Assembly: GCA_020073665.1 (NCBI GenBank)
Contig: JAIQEU010000002.1
Coordinates: 1 to 64,000, forward strand
Origin: Terriglobia bacterium
GTDB lineage: Bacteria; Acidobacteriota; Terriglobia; Terriglobales; Acidobacteriaceae
Reading direction: 5' to 3'
Length of the DNA stretch: 64,000 nucleotides
Shown: one piece after another, positions 9,200 to 18,147 of the stretch
How the letters are laid out: the number at the start of each line of letters is the position of its first letter
How positions within the stretch are numbered: position 1 is the first letter of the stretch
Program-made: the position numbers and the translations under genes
Notes under the pieces: model-generated
What the model saw: only the letters and a program-made list of their open reading frames with translations
Database searches by the model: none
What the model was told of the DNA's origin: nothing

Positions 9200-9853
9200 C
9201 TAAACCTCAGCGGCTGAAGCCTGGTTCGAGGCGCGGATTCCGTATTTGTTCAGTTTGTATGCCAAGGCGCTGCGGGAGAGTCCCATGCGCCTAGCGGCCT
9301 CAGCCTGGGTTCCGCCCGCGGCCAGCAACATGCGCACAATGAGCTCCCGTTCGGCCCGTTCCAGAAGAGCCGTCAAATCAAAGGAAGGCGGAAGGGCGCT
9401 GGGAACCAGCTGACCAAGGTCGTCGCGCTGTGTCCCCGTACCGTCGAACCGGGCGATGGTTTCCTTGAGCAGTTTGTTTTCGCGCCGCAACAGCGTGCGT
9501 TCACAAGCTCGGCGTGCACTGGCGCGTACCACTTCCGGCTGGTATGGCTTGATCAGGAAGTCAAAAACTCCCTGGCGCATACTCTCCAGGGCGAACTGCA
9601 CGGTGCCCGGGATCGTGAGCAACACGAAGGAGATCACCAGGTCCGCCTTGCGTGCGGCTTCTACTAGCGCCAAGCCACCACCGTCCACTAGTATCTGATT
9701 GGTAAAGACGACGTCGTAATCGTCGTCCGTAAAGCTGCGCCGGGCCTCTTCCACACCCGAGACTTCCCGGACTTCATGCTGGTCTTGGAAGAGAGCGGAT
9801 GCAAGTGTGCCGCGCACGCTCGCGTCGCCGTCCACCAGGAGTACCTTTCCCAT
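9200..9853 (-). CDS. Receiver-Fis regulator with Asn at the phosphorylation site
   Basis: The 217-residue protein has a receiver domain (1-120), a linker and a C-terminal Fis-type helix-turn-helix (GGTQAEAARRMGLSRSALAYKLNKYG). There is no AAA+ domain, as in ActR/RegA-type regulators. The receiver keeps Thr in VLLTIPG and Lys in FLIKPYQ. The residue that should be the phosphoacceptor Asp is Asn52 (YDVVFTNQIL), and one of the acidic pocket residues is Gly (LLVDGDAS). Conventional phosphorylation is therefore not expected, and the protein may act constitutively or by another signal. It is transcribed away from the multihaem cytochrome genes, with 214 bases between the two starts, so control of that locus is plausible but unproven. 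Confidence 0.9.
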   Translation of the reverse strand: MGKVLLVDGDASVRGTLASALFQDQHEVREVSGVEEARRSFTDDDYDVVFTNQILVDGGGLALVEAARKADLVISFVLLTIPGTVQFALESMRQGVFDFLIKPYQPEVVRASARRACERTLLRRENKLLKETIARFDGTGTQRDDLGQLVPSALPPSFDLTALLERAERELIVRMLLAAGGTQAEAARRMGLSRSALAYKLNKYGIRASNQASAAEV

Positions 9854-10067
9854 CGCTGCCCCTCGATTCGTTTTGCTTTGATCTATGCAACTGGCTTGCC
9901 ATGGTGGCCGTGCGGTGGCGACAAGAAAATGGCGGCCCGATTGCTTCTTCCAGCCCAGTCCCTTTTCGGAACACGAGCGATTGGACCGTGCCCGGAGTGT
10001 ACTTATGGTGCTTTCCGCTTTTGGGTTGGCAAACTAGACTCCGAGTCGTGGCCTTGTAAGAGCCACT

Positions 10068-12110
10068 GTGCTAGAAGGGGATCAAAACTTTTTCTTGAAC
10101 GAGGAACGGTTGCACCAGGGAACGCTGGAAAGTCAGGCCGGGTCTACGCTACCCACGATTGCGGATTGCCGCATTGAATCTCATTTGTGGTGTGCTGCCG
10201 GATCGGCCCTGATAAGGGCGTTGTTGCTGCTGTTTCTGCTGTGCGGCGCGGCCTTCGGCCAGATCTCTCCGGGGCCTCTTTCCCGGCCACATCAGTATTT
10301 GAGCGGCGCCACCAATTGCACTACCTGTCACAAGTTGGCAGCGGGCGAGGCCACGTTCAAATGTCTCGATTGCCATGGTGAAATTGCTTCGCGCCTGGCT
10401 GCCGGCAAGGGTCTGCATGCCACCTATCACATCACCGTGGGCTCCAGCCAGGAGTGCTCGCGCTGCCACTCCGAGCACAACGGCGAAGACTTTCCGCTGA
10501 TCAAGTGGGACCCCAAAGCGTTCGACCACAAGCAGACCGGGTACGCGCTCGAGGGCAAGCACGCAGGCTTGGCCTGCAATCGCTGTCATACCCCGGAGCA
10601 CATCGAGCATTCGGAACGCGCAGCCATCAAAACTAAGGATCTAAGCAAGACGTTCCTCGGCATTCCGCAGACCTGTATCACCTGTCACGAAGACCAGCAC
10701 AAAGGGCGGTTGGGAGCAAACTGCCTGCAATGCCACAACTACAACGACTGGAAGACGGTGAAGGTCGGCCAGTTTGATCACTCGAAAACCCGTTATCCGC
10801 TAACCGGGTTGCACGCCCAAGTGGCTTGCGAGAAGTGCCACACTCCCGGGCCGGACAACAAGCCGCGCTACACCGGGATCCCGTTCAGCAAGTGTTCGGA
10901 CTGTCACAGCGATCCCCATCGCGGCAGCTTCCCGCAGGGCTGCCAGTCCTGCCACAACACCGGCGGATGGAAGCGGGTTTCCGCCGAGGCGGTCAGCGAG
11001 CACTTCGATCACTCCAAGACCAAGTATCCCCTGCTGGGGAAACACGCCACGGTGGAATGCGCACGTTGCCATGCCGGTGGAGATTTCAAGAAGCCGCTGG
11101 CGTTCCAGAAGTGCATGGATTGCCACAAGCCCGATCCTCACAGCGGCCAGTTTGCCAAGCGCGCCGATGGCGGTGAATGCGCTTCGTGCCACACCGTGGA
11201 GGGCTTCAAGCCCTCAAAGTACACGGTGAAAGACCACGTCTCCAGCGCCTACCCCTTGGAAGGGAAACACGCGACCCTCGATTGCGCGAAGTGCCATATT
11301 CCGAAAGGCAAGGACACGCTGTTCAAGATCAAGTTCCAGCGCTGCACCGACTGCCACGCCGATGAGCACGTAGGGCAGTTCGCAGCCGCGCCTTACCTGA
11401 ACCAGTGCGAGCGCTGCCACAACTTGCAGGGCTACCGCCCGTCTACGTTCTCGCTGGCCCGCCACAAGGAAACTCATTTTGTGCTGACCGGTGGCCACGT
11501 GGCCGTCCCCTGCGGTGACTGCCACAAGCCGAGCGCCACGGACCTGAGGCCGAAGCCGGTTGCGCTCTACCGTTGGGACGACCTGTCCTGCACCAGTTGT
11601 CACCAAGATCCGCACAAGGGACAGTTCAAGGAACGCATGCAGCAGTTGCGCGCGAATGGAAAACCAGCGGGCTGTGAGGCCTGTCACCTGACCAAGTCAT
11701 GGCGCGAACTAACTGGCTTCGATCACTCCAAGACGTCCTTCCCACTGCTAGGCGCTCACCGCGCGACTGCCTGCATCGATTGTCACAAGCCGCCCAATCT
11801 CGAAACCAAGCTCATGAACGTAGATTTCAAGGCGGCGCCTACCAAGTGTGAAGACTGCCACGAGAACATCCACGCCCAGCAATTCGAGAAAAACGGCGTG
11901 ACCGCGTGCGCGGAGTGCCACAACTCCGCCAAGTGGAAGCCCTCGCTTTTCGATCACGAGACGCGCACGCAGTTCTCATTGCAGGGTGCACATCGCAACG
12001 TACGCTGCGACGGTTGCCACAAAGAACAGCGCCTGGTGGAAGGCAAGCTGGTGCTGTTCTACAAGCCCACACCCAAGGACTGCGCTGCGTGTCATGGCCC
12101 AAAGACGTAA
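10068..12110 (+). CDS. 23-haem c-type cytochrome
   Basis: I count 23 CxxCH haem-attachment motifs in 680 residues, the first at CTTCH and the last at CAACH four residues from the end. Spacing and neighbours follow the pattern FDHSKTxFPLxGxHxxxxCxxCH, repeated through the protein. The His in FDH and GxH are candidates for distal axial ligands. A hydrophobic export segment (ALIRALLLLFLLCGAAFG) lies at about residues 47-65, after an unusually long 45-residue lead from the GTG at 10068. A TTG at 10185 would put it at the very N-terminus and may be the true start. The protein should be exported by Sec and haem-loaded in the periplasm. It heads the proposed electron-transfer locus and is followed by a larger relative. 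Confidence 0.93.
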   Translation: MLEGDQNFFLNEERLHQGTLESQAGSTLPTIADCRIESHLWCAAGSALIRALLLLFLLCGAAFGQISPGPLSRPHQYLSGATNCTTCHKLAAGEATFKCLDCHGEIASRLAAGKGLHATYHITVGSSQECSRCHSEHNGEDFPLIKWDPKAFDHKQTGYALEGKHAGLACNRCHTPEHIEHSERAAIKTKDLSKTFLGIPQTCITCHEDQHKGRLGANCLQCHNYNDWKTVKVGQFDHSKTRYPLTGLHAQVACEKCHTPGPDNKPRYTGIPFSKCSDCHSDPHRGSFPQGCQSCHNTGGWKRVSAEAVSEHFDHSKTKYPLLGKHATVECARCHAGGDFKKPLAFQKCMDCHKPDPHSGQFAKRADGGECASCHTVEGFKPSKYTVKDHVSSAYPLEGKHATLDCAKCHIPKGKDTLFKIKFQRCTDCHADEHVGQFAAAPYLNQCERCHNLQGYRPSTFSLARHKETHFVLTGGHVAVPCGDCHKPSATDLRPKPVALYRWDDLSCTSCHQDPHKGQFKERMQQLRANGKPAGCEACHLTKSWRELTGFDHSKTSFPLLGAHRATACIDCHKPPNLETKLMNVDFKAAPTKCEDCHENIHAQQFEKNGVTACAECHNSAKWKPSLFDHETRTQFSLQGAHRNVRCDGCHKEQRLVEGKLVLFYKPTPKDCAACHGPKT

Positions 12111-12414
12111 TCTGTCAACCCTGCCGCGGATGGAAAGCCCTGATTTTACCTAGGTAATATCCAGCCAATTACTTTCGGAGTCAGGGGCTTCGGCGAGTCA
12201 AGATTTCTTGACAGCCAGGTTTCTTGAACGCTGATTCGCCAAGGGTAAAAACTGCGAAGCTTTCGAAGAACTTACATTTACTCAGAAGTACACGGTGAGC
12301 GCGATAAAAATCTGTACTTCCCATATTGGCCCGTTGAACACCCCACTTACGTAATCTTCCGCGCCCATGCACCAATGGCTATGCTGACTGGGCGTCGAAT
12401 TGCATAAGAATTTT
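12111..12414 (+). other. Intergenic region between the two multihaem cytochrome genes
   Basis: About 300 bases without a convincing gene on either strand. The sequence is clearly more AT-rich than the genes on both sides, which is typical of a promoter region. A TTGACA-like hexamer occurs near 12209, but I see no good -10 partner at the right distance. No stem followed by a T-run is visible after the first cytochrome gene. The second cytochrome gene may therefore have its own promoter here, but this is not demonstrated. Confidence 0.4.
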
Positions 12415-15102
12415 ATGTTTCGATTCGACGTTGTCGCGAAGTCGAATCCGATCTTGGGGTGGGGCACGTTGGTTTCGACGATCTTGGTCAACCTGGTGGT
12501 CACGTTTCTGCTTCTACCGGATGGCGGTGCACCCGCCGCTGGGCAGGTACAGCCGTACGTCAATACCCGAAGCCCGCACGGCAATCTGAATCTTCCCTGT
12601 CAAAACTGTCATACCTCGGTCGGCTGGAAACCAATTCGCGCTATTCCCGAATTCGATCACAACCAGACCCGGTACCCCCTGCGCGGCATGCACCAGTCGG
12701 TCAATTGCACCCAGTGCCACACCAAGCCGGTTTTTACCAATGTGGGAACCAAGTGCGCGGACTGCCACGCCGATATTCACAAGCGGCAATTCGGCGCCAG
12801 TTGCGACCAGTGCCACACGGTGAACGGATGGCAGGTTTCGGTGCAGGCGATTCAGAACCACCAGAACCGCTTTCCCTTGCTGGGGGCGCACGCCTCGCTC
12901 GATTGCGCGTCCTGCCACACTGGCGCCGCTACCGGGCAGTTCCAGGGACTATCGACGCAGTGCTACTCCTGTCATGCCAAGGACTATCAGCAGGCGATGG
13001 CCCCGAACCACATTACCGCCAAATTCTCGACCACCTGTGAGCAGTGCCATGGAATGAACAACTGGTTGGGCGCCACGTTTGATCACGCGGCCTACGGATT
13101 CCCGCTGACCAACGCCCATTCCATGCCGCCCCGCCAATGCACGGACTGTCACGTTAACAATAATTTCAATCTGACCACCACGGCTTGCGTGTCGTGCCAC
13201 CTGAAGGATTTTCAGGGCACCAGCAATCCCAATCACGTGTTGGCGCACTTCGCCCAGACCTGCGAGCAGTGCCATACCACCATCGCCTGGCAGCCGGCTA
13301 CCTTCGACCACTCCACCGTGAACTTCCCGCTGAGTGGCGGGCACGCGGTGCCGCCGCGGCAGTGCGCGGATTGCCACGTCAACAACAACTACAACATCAC
13401 CACCACGGCTTGCGTATCGTGCCACTTGAAGGACTTCCAGGGGACGACCAACCCCAACCACCAGCAGGCGGGATTTGCGCAGACTTGCGAAGTCTGTCAC
13501 AACACCACGGCCTGGCAGCCAGCGCAGTTTGATCACTCCAAGTCGGCGTTCCCCTTGACCGGCATGCACACGGTGCCGCCGCGGCAGTGTACCGACTGCC
13601 ACGTCAACAACAACTACAACATCACCACCACGACTTGTGTCAGTTGCCATTTGAAGGACTACCAGGGCACGACCAATCCGAACCACGTAACCTCGAACTT
13701 CCCGCAGACTTGCGAGCAGTGCCACAATACGACCTCGTGGCTGAATGCGACGTTTAACCACGACTCCACCGGCTTTTCCTTGACCGGTCTGCACACCGTC
13801 CCGCCCCGGCAGTGTACGGACTGCCACGTGAACAATAACTACAACATCACCACTGCGACTTGCGTCAGCTGCCACCTGAAGGACTACCAGGGGACGACCA
13901 ATCCCAGCCACGTGGCCTCGAATTTCCCGCAGACCTGCGAGCAGTGTCACGACACCACCTCGTGGCTGAACGCGACCTTTAACCACGCGTCCACGGGATT
14001 TGCGTTGACCGGATCGCACACGGTGCCGCCGCGGCAGTGTACCGATTGTCACGTCAACAACAATTACAACCTGACCAGCACGGCCTGCGTGTCATGCCAT
14101 TTGAAGGATTACCAGGGCACGACCAATCCCAACCACGTGACGGCGAATTTCCCGCAAACTTGCGAGACTTGCCACGACACCATCGTCTGGACCGACAGCA
14201 CCTTCAACCACACCGCCACGGGGTTCACGTTGACCGGCATGCACCTGGTGCCGCCACGGTTGTGCACCGACTGCCACGTCAACAACAATTACAACCTGAC
14301 CAGCACGGCGTGTGTGACTTGCCACCTGAAGGACTATCAGGGGACGACCAACCCCAACCACGTGGCCTCGAATTTTCCGCAGACCTGCGAGCAGTGTCAC
14401 GACACCACCTCGTGGTTGAACGCGACCTTCAATCACGCGGCGACCGGGTTCGCCCTGACGGGATCGCACACCGTGCCGCCGCGGCAGTGTACCGATTGCC
14501 ACGTCAACAACAACTACAACCTGACCAGCACGGCCTGCGTGAGCTGCCACCAGACCGACTACAACAACGCGAAGAGCCCAATTGACCACATCTCCGTCGG
14601 GTTCCCAACCACCTGCGAGTTGTGTCATGACACTGTGCTCTGGACCGACGGTACCTTTGATCACAGCAAAACTGCGTTCCCGTTGACCGGCATGCACACG
14701 TCTCCGCCGCGGCAATGCGTGGATTGCCACGTCAACAACAACTACACCACGCTGCCGACCGATTGCTACGGCTGCCACAAGGCGGACTACCAGGCCACTA
14801 CCAATCCTGGCCACGCTGCGCAACCGCAATTTTTCCCGACGACTTGCGTCTCGTGCCACAACACCACCAGTTGGCTGAACGCCACCTTCAACCATGTCCA
14901 GTACACTCCGTTCCCGATCAATCACGGCAACGCCAATGGGGTGTGTTCCACCTGTCACATTAATTCGAACGACTACTCCGTCTTCCAGTGCACCAACTGC
15001 CATGCCAAGGCGCAGACGGACCAGAACCACCAGGGCGTGGGCGGCTATGTGTACAACAGCGTGAATTGCTACCAGTGCCACCGCAACGGCGGTGGGGGAT
15101 AG
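12415..15102 (+). CDS. 34-haem c-type cytochrome with three-haem tandem repeats
   Basis: I count 34 CxxCH motifs in 895 residues, roughly one haem per 26 residues. An N-terminal hydrophobic segment (LVSTILVNLVVTFLLL, about residues 18-35) may be an uncleaved anchor or signal peptide. The middle of the protein consists of 75-residue modules, each with three haem motifs (CEQCH, CTDCH and CVSCH), an ATFxH segment, GxHxVPPRQ and CHVNNNYN. His residues between the motifs could serve as distal ligands. A TTG 15 bases upstream (12400) is an alternative start; the ATG at 12415 is preferred. No disulfide-rich or substrate-binding domain is visible, so the protein looks like a haem wire rather than an enzyme. 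It probably works with the 23-haem protein and the AMIN/barrel protein downstream. Confidence 0.93.
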   Translation: MFRFDVVAKSNPILGWGTLVSTILVNLVVTFLLLPDGGAPAAGQVQPYVNTRSPHGNLNLPCQNCHTSVGWKPIRAIPEFDHNQTRYPLRGMHQSVNCTQCHTKPVFTNVGTKCADCHADIHKRQFGASCDQCHTVNGWQVSVQAIQNHQNRFPLLGAHASLDCASCHTGAATGQFQGLSTQCYSCHAKDYQQAMAPNHITAKFSTTCEQCHGMNNWLGATFDHAAYGFPLTNAHSMPPRQCTDCHVNNNFNLTTTACVSCHLKDFQGTSNPNHVLAHFAQTCEQCHTTIAWQPATFDHSTVNFPLSGGHAVPPRQCADCHVNNNYNITTTACVSCHLKDFQGTTNPNHQQAGFAQTCEVCHNTTAWQPAQFDHSKSAFPLTGMHTVPPRQCTDCHVNNNYNITTTTCVSCHLKDYQGTTNPNHVTSNFPQTCEQCHNTTSWLNATFNHDSTGFSLTGLHTVPPRQCTDCHVNNNYNITTATCVSCHLKDYQGTTNPSHVASNFPQTCEQCHDTTSWLNATFNHASTGFALTGSHTVPPRQCTDCHVNNNYNLTSTACVSCHLKDYQGTTNPNHVTANFPQTCETCHDTIVWTDSTFNHTATGFTLTGMHLVPPRLCTDCHVNNNYNLTSTACVTCHLKDYQGTTNPNHVASNFPQTCEQCHDTTSWLNATFNHAATGFALTGSHTVPPRQCTDCHVNNNYNLTSTACVSCHQTDYNNAKSPIDHISVGFPTTCELCHDTVLWTDGTFDHSKTAFPLTGMHTSPPRQCVDCHVNNNYTTLPTDCYGCHKADYQATTNPGHAAQPQFFPTTCVSCHNTTSWLNATFNHVQYTPFPINHGNANGVCSTCHINSNDYSVFQCTNCHAKAQTDQNHQGVGGYVYNSVNCYQCHRNGGGG
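13036..14844 (+). repeat. Tandem 225-bp coding repeats inside the 34-haem cytochrome gene
   Basis: Units begin with the TGC/TGT codon of the CE(Q/V/T/L)CH motif at 13036, 13261, 13486, 13711, 13936, 14161, 14386 and 14614, and the next motif starts at 14845. The first six intervals after 13036 are exactly 225 bases (75 codons), followed by one of 228 and one of 231. The units at 13711, 13936 and 14386 are nearly identical at the DNA level, which points to recent duplication or gene conversion. The outer units are more diverged. Confidence 0.93.
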
Positions 15103-15201
15103 CGAGCACCGGCAGGATGGCACCTGGCGTGCTTATCCCTAAGTGGCCCGCGAGGGCGAGTTTCAGGCGGCACGTGGAGCGCCGGCGAGTGAAAACGAGT
15201 A

Positions 15202-18147
15202 ATGACGGTAGTAAAGAAAAAAATCGGAACTCTTCTGCTATTGGTGTCTTTGGCGGGAGCGCAGAACACCATATCCGGACCCGCCACTGTGCAGGATGTA
15301 AAGGTCATGCGCGACGGCAAGGATGTGGTGGTCGACGTCACCTTGAGTGCTCCTGTCAAGGCCTCGGTGATCACGGCGATTCATCCGGATCGTTTGGTTC
15401 TTGAGCTGCCCAACACCACTTCCAGCGCCAGGCAGCAACATATTCCTGTCAACTTCAGCGGCGTGCGTGCCGTCCGCTACGGACTGAACAGCGCGAAGCC
15501 TGCGATCACTCGAGTGGTCGTCGAGCTGGATCAGGCACAAGCGTACGCGCTCGATGCCAACGGGACCCATATCATCCTCAACATCCGCGCCGCAGCGACG
15601 GTTGCGGACAACAGCCACCGAGGCGCGCCGGCAGCGGCGGCGTCCGGCGGACTTCTGGGAGTGTTTCGCCGCCGTCAGGAACCGCCCCCGCCGGTGACGG
15701 CCGGCAGCAACCCACCACTGCCGGCTCCGCCGCCTTCCGGTCCGCCGATTCCGTTTCCGGCAGGTCAGTCTGGCAACAGCGGAAACTCCACTACGGCCAG
15801 CGCGTCTTCGGCTCCGTCGGCGGCGCATCCCAATCGCGGCAGCTTGCAGGAAGGCACCGTGTTCCCCAGTATGGGATCTCCCGGTAGCGGAACCGTTCCG
15901 GGCACGATTGAAACCAGCAATGGCGGCTTCGGTTCCGGGAACGCGCCCAACGGCACTTCCAAGGCAACCGTTGCTGGAACTCAGCCAGGAACATTTCCCG
16001 GAGCTGCCACACAAGGCACTCCCACTGCAGTGGTAACCGCTCCGCCAGCGAAGCCGGAAAGTGCGGCAGGAGAGAAACCACCAGTGACGGCCGTTGCGAA
16101 TGCTGCTGCCACGGCCACGTCGGCTGCAGTCGTCCCAACTGCAGTCACCCCAGCACCGGCGGCGGTGGCGCCTGCGCCACAATCCACGGCCACGCTGGCG
16201 CCCGAGAAACAGCCGAAAACAGAAACCGTTGCGGCCGGCAGTCAAGCAGTAGCGCCTACGCCTCCGGCCCTCCCCCGGGACTCTTCCCGCTCCGTCGCTG
16301 ATGTTTCGTCGGGAAGCTCCACAGCCTCTGTCCCGCAGAGCCACCCCGCTTCCTCAGGCTCTGCGGGACAGACTGTGGCGGAGAGCAAGGCCCCGCCCGC
16401 CGAGCCGCAACCCGAGCCCGAGGTGGCAGCAGCCACGCCCGCGGCAGAGAGTCCTGACGCCAGCAACCTGGTCGGCAGCACCACCGATGTGGACCAGCAG
16501 ATGATGGCGTTGCGTGCGGCGAATCCGAACCTGCGCACTGTCTTCAAAGTGAAGTACGTTGCTGACGGCGTCGCCTATCTCGATGGCGGACGCACGGACG
16601 GTTTGAACGAAGGCATGAAGCTGGAGATTAAAGATTCCGACGTGGCGCCGCGCGCCGGGGAAGTGGCGGACCCCAGCGACCCGCGCGTGGTCGCGGAGTT
16701 GGAAGTCAACGCCGTCGCTGACACCTCTTCGGTCACCGACATCCATACGCCCAAACGGCCGGTGAAGCCGGGCGACTTGGCCTATTTGTCCACCGCTGAC
16801 GCGCTGGCGCTGGTGCAGCAACACGCCCTGAGTGCGACCCGTAAATATCCGGCCGTGGTCACCTTTACCGAGGGCAACCCGCTCGACGAAGAAGCCCGCG
16901 CGGAAGTGCCCAAGCCGCCGTTGCCGTCGGTCAATCGCGCCCGCGGCCGGTTTGGCCTGGACTATATCGGCACATCCAGTTCCGGCATCACCACCTCGAA
17001 CCTTGGCCTGGTGGTGCGTACCGACATCACCCGGCTCAATGGCACCTACTGGAACGTCAGCGGCTACTGGCGCGGGAGGTTGCAGTCCACCTCGCCCGCC
17101 GGGCAGCAAACCATACAGGATCTGATCAACCGCACTTATCACCTCAGCATGACGTACGACAATCCCAACTCGGCGTGGGTGGCGGGTTTCGGCCGCTTGT
17201 ACCTGCCATGGGCGCCCAGCCTGGAGACGCTGGATGGCGGATATTTCGGGCGACGTGTCGCCAAGGGCGTGACCCTGGGAATTTTTGGCGGCTCCACTCC
17301 CGACCCGACTTCCTACAGCTACAACCCCAACCAGGAGATCGGCGGCGCCTTCATTAATTTTGACGGCGGAGACTACGACCGGTGGAAGTACACCAGTACT
17401 TCGGGAGTGGGCGTCAGCGCATTGCACTTCGCCATCAACCGTCCCTTCGTCTTTTTCGAGAACGGCATCTTCTACAAGCGCTATTTTTCCATCTACGACT
17501 CGTTGCAGGCGGACAGCCCGAAAGGTAATTCGCAGGTGGCGGCGCCAGGGCCGGGCCTCAGCCGCAACTTTCTGACGGTTCGTCTGCAGCCCCACCCGCG
17601 GGTAGAACTCGACCTCAACGAAAACTATTTTCGCGATATTCCAACATTCGACATCACCCTGGTTGGCACCACCCTGCTCGACAAGTATCTGTTCCAGGGA
17701 TTCAGCGCAGGCGCGCGGGTGGAAGTGGCCAAGCAGATTTTCGTCTACACCCAGTTGGGTATGAGCAATCGCACCGGTGACGCCAAGAACTCCCTGAACC
17801 AGTCTTACGGCGTGACCTTCAACCGTCTGCCCTGGTGGGGAGTGCGGGCGGACATGCATTATTCGCGGTTCAGCAGTTCGTTCGGCAGCGGCTCGTATGA
17901 GGCGGTCACGCTCTCGCGCAATTTGAGCGACAGCTTGCGCCTGGAGGTGCTGGCCGGACAACAGGACTTCACCAGCGCGCTCACCAATGCTGGGCGCTCG
18001 CGCTTTCTCAATGCAAACATCGAATCGACCCTGGGCGCGCACTACTTCATCCAGGGAGGCCTGGGCTTCAACCGTGGCGATCTGAGTTACAACCAGTGGC
18101 ACTTGATGCTGGGCTACCGGTTTGATTCGAAGACGAAGGAAAAATGA
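15202..18147 (+). CDS. AMIN-domain protein fused to an outer-membrane beta-barrel
   Basis: The 981-residue product has a signal peptide (MTVVKKKIGTLLLLVSLAGA) and an AMIN domain at about 28-135 (VQDVKVMRDGKDVVVDVTLS, VLELPNTTS, VRYGLNS and TRVVVELD). A low-complexity linker rich in Ala, Pro, Thr and Ser runs from about 140 to 435. A small beta domain follows at about 440-545 (VAYLDGGRTDGLNEGMKL). The last 400 residues consist of amphipathic strands ending in WHLMLGYRFD, as in outer-membrane barrels. AMIN domains usually bind peptidoglycan. Unlike PilQ there is no secretin domain. Lying just after two giant periplasmic cytochromes and directly overlapping the next gene, it could be the barrel of an outer-membrane electron conduit, in which case the long linker would cross the periplasm. 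That role is inferred. Confidence 0.82.
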   Translation: MTVVKKKIGTLLLLVSLAGAQNTISGPATVQDVKVMRDGKDVVVDVTLSAPVKASVITAIHPDRLVLELPNTTSSARQQHIPVNFSGVRAVRYGLNSAKPAITRVVVELDQAQAYALDANGTHIILNIRAAATVADNSHRGAPAAAASGGLLGVFRRRQEPPPPVTAGSNPPLPAPPPSGPPIPFPAGQSGNSGNSTTASASSAPSAAHPNRGSLQEGTVFPSMGSPGSGTVPGTIETSNGGFGSGNAPNGTSKATVAGTQPGTFPGAATQGTPTAVVTAPPAKPESAAGEKPPVTAVANAAATATSAAVVPTAVTPAPAAVAPAPQSTATLAPEKQPKTETVAAGSQAVAPTPPALPRDSSRSVADVSSGSSTASVPQSHPASSGSAGQTVAESKAPPAEPQPEPEVAAATPAAESPDASNLVGSTTDVDQQMMALRAANPNLRTVFKVKYVADGVAYLDGGRTDGLNEGMKLEIKDSDVAPRAGEVADPSDPRVVAELEVNAVADTSSVTDIHTPKRPVKPGDLAYLSTADALALVQQHALSATRKYPAVVTFTEGNPLDEEARAEVPKPPLPSVNRARGRFGLDYIGTSSSGITTSNLGLVVRTDITRLNGTYWNVSGYWRGRLQSTSPAGQQTIQDLINRTYHLSMTYDNPNSAWVAGFGRLYLPWAPSLETLDGGYFGRRVAKGVTLGIFGGSTPDPTSYSYNPNQEIGGAFINFDGGDYDRWKYTSTSGVGVSALHFAINRPFVFFENGIFYKRYFSIYDSLQADSPKGNSQVAAPGPGLSRNFLTVRLQPHPRVELDLNENYFRDIPTFDITLVGTTLLDKYLFQGFSAGARVEVAKQIFVYTQLGMSNRTGDAKNSLNQSYGVTFNRLPWWGVRADMHYSRFSSSFGSGSYEAVTLSRNLSDSLRLEVLAGQQDFTSALTNAGRSRFLNANIESTLGAHYFIQGGLGFNRGDLSYNQWHLMLGYRFDSKTKEK

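Noticed and set aside
12115-12400. Promoter and riboswitch between the cytochrome genes
   Set aside because: A TTGACA hexamer is present, but no -10 at proper spacing and no conserved RNA fold could be recognised by eye.
13036-14844. CRISPR array
   Set aside because: The regular 225-base repeats code in one frame for haem modules and there are no spacers or cas genes.
12949-15123. Two minus-strand frames of 367 and 343 codons opposite the 34-haem cytochrome
   Set aside because: They repeat with the same 225-base period as the haem modules and consist of V/G/R-rich low-complexity sequence, as expected from antisense reading of repeats.
16354-18102. Long open frame of 582 codons on the minus strand opposite the AMIN/barrel gene
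   Set aside because: It is the GC-rich shadow of the coding strand. The sequence has no signal, domain or sensible composition, while the plus-strand frame has clear domains and tight gene junctions.
15202-18147. PilQ-type secretin because of the AMIN domain
   Set aside because: There is no secretin domain or pilus gene; the C-terminus has the strand pattern of a porin-like barrel.
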